Source: Pseudobdellovibrionaceae bacterium (GTDB lineage: Bacteria; Bdellovibrionota; Bdellovibrionia; Bdellovibrionales; JAMPXM01). Taken from it: 64,000 bases of DNA. Under the pieces are notes generated by a model. It had not been told where the DNA came from. It searched no databases and saw nothing but the letters and a program-made list of their open reading frames with translations. The stretch spans positions 1 through 64,000 of the forward strand of contig CANHQR010000003.1 of NCBI GenBank assembly GCA_947462815.1, read 5' to 3'. Shown here one piece after another: positions 16,559-24,792 of this stretch. Every line of letters starts with the position of its first letter. Positions within the stretch are counted from its first letter, which is position 1. Made by a program: the position numbers and the translations under genes.

Positions 16559-17191
16559 ATGGGAAAACCCACGCTCAACAAGTCCGACGTGACCAAATCC
16601 ACGGCTGAGAAAGCTCTCACGAGCAAATCTTCATCTTCATCCAAGTCCTCGATTCCCACCCTACCGACGCCGACCTTACCTCAATCGCAAGCCCTCACTT
16701 CGGATTCTCAGAATATCTCGCGCAAGCGGAATACAAAGTCCGCACCGACATCGAAGCAGATTATTCGTGACCTCGGATTAAAGGTGACATCTCAGCGGCA
16801 AGTGATTCTCGAAGTGGTTCGCTCCGAAAAAGGCCACTTCACCGCTCAGGATATTTTTGAAACTGTGGTGAAGCGCGCACCTGAGGTCGGCTTCGCAACT
16901 GTTTATCGTTTTTTACGTTCTCTCTCCGAAAGCGGCAATGTGACCGAAGTTCGCATGGGTGGGATGCCGGCAAGATACGAATGGGCTGAGAAAGATCATC
17001 ACGATCACTTGACCTGCACAGCCTGCGGCAAAATTGTTGAATTCGAGAATGACGAGATCGAAAGGTTGCAAGAGCGCGTGGCTTCTCGCCAAGGCTTCAT
17101 TCTCACCTCGCATGTTCTCGAACTCTACGGCATCTGTGCTGATTGCCGAAAAAAGGGCCTGCACCTCAGCGGTGAAAACGCACTCTCATGA
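16559..17191 (+). CDS. fur: Ferric uptake regulator (Fur family) with low-complexity N-tail
   Basis: A protein of 210 residues; typical Fur proteins have about 140-150. The extra length is a Ser/Lys/Thr/Pro-rich tail (residues 1-63). The winged helix follows (LGLKVTSQRQVILEVV, then HFTAQDIFETVV, then GFATVYRFLRSL), then the dimerisation and metal domain with DHHDHLTCTACGKIVEF and a second pair CADC near residue 198, giving the CxxC...CxxC structural zinc site. Whether it senses iron, zinc or peroxide (Fur, Zur or PerR) cannot be decided. Its stop overlaps the next start (ATGA), so it is translationally coupled to an RNA-modification enzyme. Confidence 0.88.
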   Translation: MGKPTLNKSDVTKSTAEKALTSKSSSSSKSSIPTLPTPTLPQSQALTSDSQNISRKRNTKSAPTSKQIIRDLGLKVTSQRQVILEVVRSEKGHFTAQDIFETVVKRAPEVGFATVYRFLRSLSESGNVTEVRMGGMPARYEWAEKDHHDHLTCTACGKIVEFENDEIERLQERVASRQGFILTSHVLELYGICADCRKKGLHLSGENALS

Positions 17192-18876
17192 ATTTGCATT
17201 TTTTCGACAAGCCCTCCGGTGTGACGACGCACACCTCGCTCAGCGAATCTGAGCGCCAGCGGACCGGAGTCGATCCCATTGACGGGTTCCTAGAATATCT
17301 GCAGGCCCAAGCAGGACGGAAATTGTGGCCAGTACATCGACTCGATGTGGGCACAAGTGGAGTTCTCCTGGCCACCGAAGATGAAGCGACAGCCGCTCGT
17401 CTGTCGACGGTCTTCGAAGGTCGCGAAGCCCAAAAGGTCTATCACTTTGTCTCGTCGCAAAAGATGAGAAAGCCCGAATTGGAAATCACCTCGCACATCC
17501 GGCGACAGGGACAGAAATATTTGAGCTATTCGGGAACATCAATGGAGCCCAACAATGCGCTGACTCGAATTCACTTTGAGCGCGAACTTGGGCCCTATTT
17601 TTTGTATCGAGCTGAACCGCAAACTGGAAAACCCCATCAGGTGCGTCTACATGCCGAGGCTGCGGGCGCTGCGATCTTGGGCGACACCGAACACGGTGGG
17701 GCGGCGTTTCCGCAACTCATGCTACATGCCAGTGAATTGACAATTCCGGGCAACCCTGGCCCAACGACAGGTCACGCTCCGTGGTCACGACTCATGCGCG
17801 CCGAAAATCAAGACGCACTTCGTTCCGCGCGTTTGGCAAGTTGGATTCTCGGTGTCGAACGTCGAGAGCGTCTTAGAAGAAGTTTGGACCTTCTTGATCT
17901 GCAAATGCGCCGAAGCGAAACATGGCGATGGCTACACACTGAGGGCGGCGAACTCCGCATCGATCAGCTCGGGGAATACTTCCATTTACATTGGTACGGC
18001 AAAGATTGGCGCCCCCAAGATGAAGCTGAAGTGCTGCGTCTGGTTGAGATCCTCGGGTGGTCGCCCGATAAAATTTATTTGCAACGTCGAGGCAATCGTG
18101 GAGCTCAACCGCAGAGCGAGAGTTTTGAAATCTTACCCGCACAAATGCCCGAGCGCTGGCTGGCTCGCGAGGATGATTTGCACTTTTGGTTCCGCCGCGA
18201 CTCGGGATTGTCGGCCGGTCTCTTCCTTGATCAGCGAAGCAATCGACGCTGGATTCAGTCGCAAGCTCAAGGTCGCCGCGTGCTCAATCTGTTTTCTTAT
18301 ACAGGTGGCTTTTCAGTGGCTGCCGCTCGAGGCGGAGCTCAGCAAGTGGTCAGTGTTGATCTCAGTGCCAAGTTCCTCGATTGGGCCAAAGAGAATTTCG
18401 TCGCAAATCAACTCGATCCTGCATCAAAGAATACCGATGCCTCACCACGCTTTGAGTTTCGCGCCATTGAGACGCGCGCCTATTTGGCTTGGGCCAAGAA
18501 GCAAGGACTACGCTTTGATCTCATGATTTGCGATCCCCCCTCTTTTGCACGCACCGACAAAGGCGTGTTTCGAATTGAGACAGATTTAGAAGCTCTCCTG
18601 ATCGAATGTGTGAGCCTCTTGGCTCCAGGTGGGCGTCTCCTCGTTTGTAGTAACTTCGAAGGATGGACTGTGCCGCAATGGTGGCAACAACTCCAGCGCC
18701 TGCTTCCCAAACTGCAGTCTCACTATTTGACGCAGTCTCGTGCCTTGAAAGCACGCGAAGAAGCCCGACTAAAACTTCGACTGCAAAACCCAACTTCTCC
18801 GGATTGGGACTTTGAGTTCCCTCGAGAAGAGCGCGCCATGAAGTGCGCGGTGATCGAAGTTATCGCAGAATCCTGA
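17188..18876 (+). CDS. Fused pseudouridine synthase (RluA/TruC type) and RlmI-like methyltransferase
   Basis: A protein of 562 residues joining two RNA-modification enzymes. Residues about 1-210 are an RluA/RsuA-class pseudouridine synthase: DKPSGVTTHTS, catalytic motif HRLDVGTSG (Asp near residue 53), and LMLHASELTIPG. Residues about 280-560 are a class I SAM methyltransferase of the RlmI/RlmK kind: GLFLDQRSNRRW, SAM loop VLNLFSYTGGFSVAAARGG, VSVDLSAKFLDWAKEN, and catalytic CDPPSFARTDKG. Both active sites look intact, so one polypeptide may isomerise one uridine and methylate a nearby base, probably in 23S rRNA. Starts in ATGA with fur. Exact target positions are unknown. Confidence 0.88.
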   Translation: MNLHFFDKPSGVTTHTSLSESERQRTGVDPIDGFLEYLQAQAGRKLWPVHRLDVGTSGVLLATEDEATAARLSTVFEGREAQKVYHFVSSQKMRKPELEITSHIRRQGQKYLSYSGTSMEPNNALTRIHFERELGPYFLYRAEPQTGKPHQVRLHAEAAGAAILGDTEHGGAAFPQLMLHASELTIPGNPGPTTGHAPWSRLMRAENQDALRSARLASWILGVERRERLRRSLDLLDLQMRRSETWRWLHTEGGELRIDQLGEYFHLHWYGKDWRPQDEAEVLRLVEILGWSPDKIYLQRRGNRGAQPQSESFEILPAQMPERWLAREDDLHFWFRRDSGLSAGLFLDQRSNRRWIQSQAQGRRVLNLFSYTGGFSVAAARGGAQQVVSVDLSAKFLDWAKENFVANQLDPASKNTDASPRFEFRAIETRAYLAWAKKQGLRFDLMICDPPSFARTDKGVFRIETDLEALLIECVSLLAPGGRLLVCSNFEGWTVPQWWQQLQRLLPKLQSHYLTQSRALKAREEARLKLRLQNPTSPDWDFEFPREERAMKCAVIEVIAES

Positions 18877-19054
18877 AACAACAGAGTCTTTCGACGAAGT
18901 TCTCGACAGGACCAGCCGGCCCAAGGTCTAGGAGTTGTGAGGCTTCCCCCACAATCTGTGCTTCAACTCGAGACGTTGTTGGAGTTTTCCCCAGACATTT
19001 CCAGAACCTAAGATCTCCGTCACCTCACAAAGTCCCCACCGAACCTCGGCTCAA

Positions 19055-19084
19055 GTCTTAAGACAGAAGTCCGATCTAGCTAGA
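19055..19084. other. Two short perfect palindromes upstream of the 425-residue protein gene
   Basis: GTCTTAAGAC (19055-19064) and TCTAGCTAGA (19075-19084) are both perfect 10-bp palindromes, spaced 10 bp apart, in the 268-bp gene-free stretch before 19145. They could be operators. Otherwise I see no gene in this stretch. Confidence 0.3.
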
Positions 19085-19144
19085 CGAGTGTCGTGTCGCC
19101 AAAGAGTACTCGAATAGAAGGACACGAAACGAGAGGAGATCGAC

Positions 19145-20422
19145 ATGTGGACGTGGACCTCATCAATTAAGGACGGCGTAAAACTGAGCGCTCTTTTGGC
19201 CATCGCGGGCCTCAGCATGGGCAATCAGGGCTGTGAAAAGGAAGTCGCGAAAGACCGTGTCCTCAAGATGGAAGTTGAGATTGCGAATCTCAAGGCTCGA
19301 CAAGTTCGCACGCCGACCGGCGAAGTCATCGACTTCCCCTACGTCGTTAACACGCTCTTCTATCGGCAAGTGATCAATCATGACCACTTTGTGATTATGA
19401 ATCCCGTCCCTTCGGCAATGAGCTTAGCTGAAGCTGGCCAACAGATGAAGGCCGGCGTCGCGGCAACAGAAGTTCGCGCAAGTGAATCCAGCCAGGCTTC
19501 GGCGTCGGCTGATGCACAGTCTGAATTGTCGGGCAAAGATTTAAATTTGCTCAACCGCTTCGGATTCTTGCGACAAGCTCGACAAGATGCTGCGGCCATC
19601 ATGTCCGGCGAACTCAGCAGCGAGAATGCGGTCTTGGGAAAAACAACGATGCAAAGTAAGCAGCCTCTTCCCGCTTGTCTCTACGAGATGCCGCAAGCAT
19701 TTATGGGTGGCGAAGTGATCTCATTTGAAGCCACTTGGGGCGTTGGCGTCGGCATCGGCTATCGACCGGGCGGCGATCTGGCTGGTGGCGTCGGCGGTCG
19801 TGTTAACTTCGAACAGAGTAAGCTGGAACTCGGCCTTCGAACCGACGACCCGCTGACCCAGCAGCCGGTTGCCATCGGCGATGGCGTCGCCAATCAATCG
19901 CGAACGGCATTCGGCATCGACTTTGTTCCCGGCGTACCCGTAGGATTGAATTTTTTCTTCAACACGCCGATTTCGGACGTGATTCGCACGGCGATGACTC
20001 GCGGCCTCGACCAAATGGCTGATCGTTATAAAACCCTACTGTCACCCAACAGAGACTGGAATGAGGTTTGGGAAAGTCGCGTGTTATATGATCCCGAGTT
20101 GGTCAACGGCGACACGCACATCGCGTTTCGCGGTGGCTATCGGCACGGGGTCATGGTCGGCGATACTTTCTCGGCAACGAACATGGCCTACCGTTGGGAA
20201 GGCGCGCCCTGCTACACTCGACTGAAGTATAAGATTCCTTCGACAACCACACCGGTTGCGGAGCTTGAAGTCGTCTCGGTGGGCGACAACGTGTCCGTGG
20301 CGATCGTCAAAAAATACCTGATTGAACAGTCTCTTCAGCCCGGTGCGCAGATTCGCGTGATGGCTCTCAAAAAGCCCGTCGCAGCGAAGTCCGCCGCATC
20401 CACTAAGACCAAGCGAAGATAA
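19145..20422 (+). CDS. Exported protein, unknown function
   Basis: A protein of 425 residues. The N-terminus has a hydrophobic segment (LSALLAIAGLSMG) ending GNQGCEKE; the Cys could be lipidated although the -3 to -1 residues (NQG) are not canonical. Residues about 110-130 are Ala/Ser-rich. A Gly-rich middle (about 195-225: ATWGVGVGIGYRPGGDLAGG) and later strands (FGIDFVPGVPVGLNFFF) suggest beta structure. The C-terminus is Lys/Ala-rich. GAGAGGAG precedes the ATG. It is convergent with the next lipoprotein gene, only 2 bp between stops. No family recognised. Confidence 0.72.
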   Translation: MWTWTSSIKDGVKLSALLAIAGLSMGNQGCEKEVAKDRVLKMEVEIANLKARQVRTPTGEVIDFPYVVNTLFYRQVINHDHFVIMNPVPSAMSLAEAGQQMKAGVAATEVRASESSQASASADAQSELSGKDLNLLNRFGFLRQARQDAAAIMSGELSSENAVLGKTTMQSKQPLPACLYEMPQAFMGGEVISFEATWGVGVGIGYRPGGDLAGGVGGRVNFEQSKLELGLRTDDPLTQQPVAIGDGVANQSRTAFGIDFVPGVPVGLNFFFNTPISDVIRTAMTRGLDQMADRYKTLLSPNRDWNEVWESRVLYDPELVNGDTHIAFRGGYRHGVMVGDTFSATNMAYRWEGAPCYTRLKYKIPSTTTPVAELEVVSVGDNVSVAIVKKYLIEQSLQPGAQIRVMALKKPVAAKSAASTKTKRR

Positions 20423-20424
20423 AC

Positions 20425-22209
20425 TCACTTCGTCGCTGGAGAATAGAGTCCGCCGCGAGCGTTCCCCACATTGTCTACGGCGGACTCAACGTAAATCCAA
20501 TAATCAACGCCGGCCTTTAAATTAAAAGTGTACGAATGGAGTCCTCCATCGAGGCGACAGTTGAAGGCCTCAAGAACTCTCTTTTGATCGGCATGATGCT
20601 TGAGGTGACACTTGGCCGACTTCACACCCGACGGATCACTGATCCGCATTTCCAATTCTCCGCGCGAGGTTCGACCATCCGAGTTGGGATAAGCTTTCCA
20701 CTTCGCAAATTGAATCTGCGGAGCTGATCGATCGACTCTGAAGTTCAGGCTGGCTTCGCGAGTTCCCCCAGCCGCCGATGTAGCGACAACACGGGCGAGA
20801 TAGCTCGCACCATCCGTAAGACTACAAGTCGAAGGGAAATTCGCCGTAAACGAAGTCTGTGCTGCGAACTGAGCCTGCATAACCGCGACCGGCGTACACA
20901 CCTGCTGGCCACCCGACCAAATACTGACTTCATAATTTTGTGCGCCTTCGGATTTGCTAAACACAATAGCGGGGACAGCGTGTCGCGCCAGCACATTGTC
21001 CAACATGGCATCTCGACCATCAGCTGACAGGATTCCAAGGATCGAAAAGGGACCGCTGATGGGATCTTCAATCTCAAAGCTCAAATTCGCGACCGCGGAT
21101 CGATTGCCGGCGCGATCGAGTGCTCGGACCAGGAGCTGATGCGAACCGACAGTGAGCTGCATCCAGCTCGCTTGCGCGGGATCACATGCGGCCCAGGTTG
21201 AACCATCGTCCAATCGACACTCGTAGCCTGCAACGCCACTGAGTTCTCGACTTTGATCAGCATCCGGGAACACATCTTCACCGGACCAGGAGAAGGTGAT
21301 TCGAGCCGGATGATAACGACCCGTCACGAGTGGCGAGGTGACAATTCGTAAGTCCTTCACTCGCGGAGGTGTGCGGTCCACGACAAAGCTGACTTGTGCC
21401 TCACCACTCTCGTTTCCGACTTTATCGATCGCACTCGCAACCAGCGTGCTGCGTCCTTCAACCTGCAAGTTGATTTTTCCACCCGCTGAACAGTCCTTAA
21501 GTGAAGGCGCTCCGATCACCGTGGGCGAGCGATGCTCCTCAAGACGACAGCGAATTTGTTCAATACCGGAGGCCTCGGATCCAATTCGAGGGAGCGGATC
21601 TTCAATCTGAATCTCGATGGGTGCTTCAAGCCAAGCCGTCGCAGCCGGAGGAACGAGCGCCCACTCGACTTGCGGAGGAACATCATCATGTAGGACTTCA
21701 GCTTTCAAACAGGCCGACTTCTCATCGCCGCGTTTGAATTGAGCAAAAAGTTGCCATCGCCGATTCCGGTCTTCTTCACGCATGAGTTCCCATGGCATGA
21801 GCGGCTGGAAGGGGCGCCAAGCGGCATCGCCCTCCGCGCAAGCTGAATCGGAGAAGACGGCCACATGCGTGGCATTTTCAGCCTGAAGATGCAGAGCTAA
21901 CACGGAGTTCTTCGTGTAGGGCCGACCATCTTCAACTTGAAAAGCCACCGCACCGAGAGGCTCAGCAGCCTCGGAAGGGCTCTCCGTTTGAGACCCAGGT
22001 TGAGGTACGCTGCCAAATTGCGTGTTGGGAGAACAGTTCTGATATCCCAACAGCAGGACCGCGAAGGAGAGATGTATTCCGACCAGTCGACTTCGACGAA
22101 GCCACAGGGATCTGCGAGAACCTAACAAGCCCCCCAAAAGCGTCGGATAGACCCATGAAATTAGACTTAAGAGCGCCAATCGAATGGCCGCCGAATTCAT
22201 CCCGCGCAC
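20425..22209 (-). CDS. Lipoprotein with repeated Ig-like domains
   Basis: A protein of 594 residues. The second hydrophobic stretch (GIHLSFAVLLLGYQNC, Cys near residue 59) looks like a lipoprotein signal of the YQN-C kind common in Bdellovibrio; the first 40 residues are unusual, and the real start may be downstream. The mature part has several immunoglobulin-like/cadherin-like modules marked by FVVDRTPPRV (about 280), ALDRAGNRS (about 365), FRVDRSAPQI (about 495) and VDNVGNARG near the end. Such proteins are usually surface adhesins or structural lipoproteins. GTG at 22209 has GGGGAG seven bases upstream. Confidence 0.75.
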   Translation of the reverse strand: MRGMNSAAIRLALLSLISWVYPTLLGGLLGSRRSLWLRRSRLVGIHLSFAVLLLGYQNCSPNTQFGSVPQPGSQTESPSEAAEPLGAVAFQVEDGRPYTKNSVLALHLQAENATHVAVFSDSACAEGDAAWRPFQPLMPWELMREEDRNRRWQLFAQFKRGDEKSACLKAEVLHDDVPPQVEWALVPPAATAWLEAPIEIQIEDPLPRIGSEASGIEQIRCRLEEHRSPTVIGAPSLKDCSAGGKINLQVEGRSTLVASAIDKVGNESGEAQVSFVVDRTPPRVKDLRIVTSPLVTGRYHPARITFSWSGEDVFPDADQSRELSGVAGYECRLDDGSTWAACDPAQASWMQLTVGSHQLLVRALDRAGNRSAVANLSFEIEDPISGPFSILGILSADGRDAMLDNVLARHAVPAIVFSKSEGAQNYEVSIWSGGQQVCTPVAVMQAQFAAQTSFTANFPSTCSLTDGASYLARVVATSAAGGTREASLNFRVDRSAPQIQFAKWKAYPNSDGRTSRGELEMRISDPSGVKSAKCHLKHHADQKRVLEAFNCRLDGGLHSYTFNLKAGVDYWIYVESAVDNVGNARGGLYSPATK

Positions 22210-22417
22210 GCGTCATCTCCCCAAGCTTCAAGCCACGTGTTCAAATCACATGTTTAACTCTTTGGGCTGGTCGACAAACGTGCGCTAGGCCAGCTCCCTT
22301 CATTGAATCGAATGTGAAGGAAAAATGGGAGAGGTCAAATTGAACATCTGCTGAAAACTTATAGGTTCAGACTCAGCGTTCAGTCCTGAGACGACATATC
22401 ATCTTGAGACAGCTCTC

Positions 22418-22888
22418 TTAATTGGCTCGCCCCTCAAGAGCCACCGCGATTCTCTTAACCAAAGACTGAATTTCACGTGGTGAGCGGGGCGCCACAAAGA
22501 CCGTATCATCACCGGCAATCGTTCCCAATACACCCGACCCACGCAACTGATCGACGACTCTCGCGACCAGCGACGCTGATCCAGGAGTCGTATGAATGAC
22601 AATAAGCTGGCCATTGTGTTCAAGATCTGTCACGAGTTCATTGAAACCCTGTGGGGCGCGGGGGGCCGCCATTTCTTCAGCGAGCCGATAGACAGTCCGA
22701 CCACTGGCATCGAGAAGTTTCACTGCGCCGATCTTTCGCAAATCGCGAGAGATTGTCGATTGATTAACTTCAAAGTTCATTTTCTCAAGCTCTTCGCGAA
22801 GCTCGTCCTGAGTACTCGCCTGCTCTTTTTCAAGAAGCCGACGAAGCGCTTGAAGCCTTCCGTGTGTGAAGCTTTGTCTCTCAGCCAA
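22418..22888 (-). CDS. argR: Arginine repressor ArgR
   Basis: A protein of 156 residues, normal for ArgR. The N-terminal winged helix (about 5-75) contains STQDELREELEKMNFEVNQS followed by TISRDLRKIGAVKL. The C-terminal oligomerisation and arginine-binding domain has the conserved GTIAGDDTVFVA (about 124-135). In cells it forms a hexamer that, with L-arginine bound, represses arginine genes. It is the last gene of the argC-J-B-F-R unit, 8 bp after argF, so it should repress its own synthesis through the boxes upstream of argC. Confidence 0.95.
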   Translation of the reverse strand: MAERQSFTHGRLQALRRLLEKEQASTQDELREELEKMNFEVNQSTISRDLRKIGAVKLLDASGRTVYRLAEEMAAPRAPQGFNELVTDLEHNGQLIVIHTTPGSASLVARVVDQLRGSGVLGTIAGDDTVFVAPRSPREIQSLVKRIAVALEGRAN

Positions 22889-22896
22889 TTACCACC

Positions 22897-23880
22897 TCAG
22901 CTCAATTTTCCAAGCAGACCGACGAGCAGAGCTTTCTGCGCGTGCATGCGGTTCTCACTTTGCTGAAACAAGACCGAGTTGTCGTGTTCGACCAAAGATG
23001 CCGAAATCTCTTTGTCTTTCAACATCGGCATACAGTGCATGATCGCGGCACGAGAATCCGCCAAAGCGTAGAGCTCTTCGTTTAACTGGTAGGACTGAAA
23101 GGCCTTATCGCGGTCCGTCTCTTCCTGCTCAAAGCCCATACTCGTCCACACATCCGTGTAGACAGCATGGGCCGATTTCACTGCGTCTTGTGGCTTGGCG
23201 TGAGCGACCACCGCACCGCCTCCATCTTTAGCGCGCTTTTTAGCCTGACGAACCACCAAAGAACTCGGCTCGTATCCATTCGGACAAGCATAGTGAACTT
23301 CGACGCCAAGAGCTGGCATCAACAACAGTAACGAATGAAGCATGTTGTTGCCGTCTCCGACATAGGCCAACTTTAAACCCTTAAGCTCCCTGTACCGCTG
23401 AAGCAGGGTCTGCAAGTCCGCCAGTACCTGACAAGGATGATGCGTATCACTTAGACCATTGATCACGGGAATAGGTGATTTGGCGACCATACGCTCAAGA
23501 ATGCGATGCTCATGAGTCCGAACCATCACAGCATGACAGTAGCCGCCTAAAACTCGAATCGTATCCTCTGGATCCTCTTTCTTGCGTCCAATCGAATCCA
23601 ACTCGATGACATGACCACCTAACTCTTGAACAGCCACAGTGAAACTCACTCTTGTTCGGAGCGATGGCTTCTCAAAAAGAAGGGCAATCGACTTGTTTCG
23701 CAAGTCGTCCCGATTGAAGCCAGCTTGCCGTTGTTCGCGGCAGGACTCCGCCAAAATGAGCAAGTCCATCAGCTCTTGCTTAGAGAGCTCTGTGCCCGTT
23801 AAAAAATGCCGAGCCTTGAAGCGCGGCACAGTTCTCCGGCTCGAGTCGCGTAAGTCTTTTGAGGAGTTCAGCTCCATCAT
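22897..23880 (-). CDS. argF: Ornithine carbamoyltransferase ArgF
   Basis: A protein of 327 residues converting ornithine and carbamoyl phosphate to citrulline. Signatures are FEKPSLRTRVSF (carbamoyl phosphate loop, Ser-x-Arg-Thr-Arg), NGLSDTHHPCQVLAD (HPCQ) and HCMPMLKDKEI; the last is usually HCLP, so Met replaces Leu. Ornithine-binding residues appear in the SMGFE segment. The longer frame overlaps argB, so I use the ATG at 23880, which shares one base with the argB stop (TGATG); GGGGGAG lies just upstream, and the next ATG (23877) is an equally possible start. Position in the arg operon supports the call. Confidence 0.94.
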   Translation of the reverse strand: MMELNSSKDLRDSSRRTVPRFKARHFLTGTELSKQELMDLLILAESCREQRQAGFNRDDLRNKSIALLFEKPSLRTRVSFTVAVQELGGHVIELDSIGRKKEDPEDTIRVLGGYCHAVMVRTHEHRILERMVAKSPIPVINGLSDTHHPCQVLADLQTLLQRYRELKGLKLAYVGDGNNMLHSLLLLMPALGVEVHYACPNGYEPSSLVVRQAKKRAKDGGGAVVAHAKPQDAVKSAHAVYTDVWTSMGFEQEETDRDKAFQSYQLNEELYALADSRAAIMHCMPMLKDKEISASLVEHDNSVLFQQSENRMHAQKALLVGLLGKLS

Positions 23881-24761
23881 CAGCTCCCCCGAGCCCGCGA
23901 GCGCAATCGACAAACCGTTCCGACGCCTGCATCGGTGAACATCTCTTCGATGATGGCGTGGGCACGACGAGCATTCATAATATGCACGTCTGTCACTTTG
24001 TGCTGAATGGCATAGAGAACGGTCTGTGCTTTCGCGAGCATGCCCCCTTTGACGACGGCATCTTCAATCAATTGTACGATTTCACCCGCGTCCAACTCTG
24101 GAATCAGCTGACCTTGGGCATCCAAAATTCCGTCTTGGTCGGTGAGAAAAAGCATTTTCGTCACACCGAGGCTGCTGGCCACTCGAGCGGCAGCCCAATC
24201 CGCGTTAATATTATAACTTTGGCCGTCTCGGCCGACCGCGATGGGCGCCATGACTGGCACTCCGCGCGAACCTAAATCATCTTCCATACGCAGAACTTCA
24301 TCGATCAGCTGCGTGTTCACTCGCTCAATTTCACCAACCAATTGGAGACGTTTATCCGCCGGTTTGCAGATGAGAGTTCCAGCATCCAAACCGCTAAATC
24401 CCACCGCGCGAAGTCCTGCCTTATTCAGGGCGCGTACAATTCGACGATTCACGCTGCCACAAAGAACAGTTTCAATGACCGACATCATTTCGGGAGTGGT
24501 CACGCGCAAGCCGTCGATAAACTCCCACGTGATGCCCCGACGCGTGAGTTCAGCATTGATCGCGGGCCCACCACCATGCACAACCACCACGCGAACACCA
24601 ACAGCACGCACCAACGCAATGTCCTCACAGATCTGCTCGAGCAAAGCATCATCTTGAAGAATCGATCCACCGAGCTTCACCACGATCGTGGTCCCCGCGA
24701 ACTGCTTGACGTATTTTAGAGAAGCGAGAACCTCTCGCGGAACAGCATTGATCACGTTCAT
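23880..24761 (-). CDS. argB: Acetylglutamate kinase ArgB
   Basis: A protein of 293 residues that phosphorylates N-acetylglutamate, step two of arginine synthesis. It shows the amino-acid kinase fold: VVKLGGSILQDD near the start, VVVVHGGGPAINAEL (phosphate loop), GFSGLDAGTLI, YNINADWAAARVASSLGV and the nucleotide site KMLFLTDQDGIL. A C-terminal arginine-type allosteric extension is not obvious. The ATG at 24761 has GGAG six bases upstream and lies 31 bp after argJ; the longer frame from 24893 overlaps argJ and is rejected. Confidence 0.96.
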   Translation of the reverse strand: MNVINAVPREVLASLKYVKQFAGTTIVVKLGGSILQDDALLEQICEDIALVRAVGVRVVVVHGGGPAINAELTRRGITWEFIDGLRVTTPEMMSVIETVLCGSVNRRIVRALNKAGLRAVGFSGLDAGTLICKPADKRLQLVGEIERVNTQLIDEVLRMEDDLGSRGVPVMAPIAVGRDGQSYNINADWAAARVASSLGVTKMLFLTDQDGILDAQGQLIPELDAGEIVQLIEDAVVKGGMLAKAQTVLYAIQHKVTDVHIMNARRAHAIIEEMFTDAGVGTVCRLRSRARGS

Positions 24762-24792
24762 ATTCACTCCACTCTCTTCAGGCGTTCGCTGT

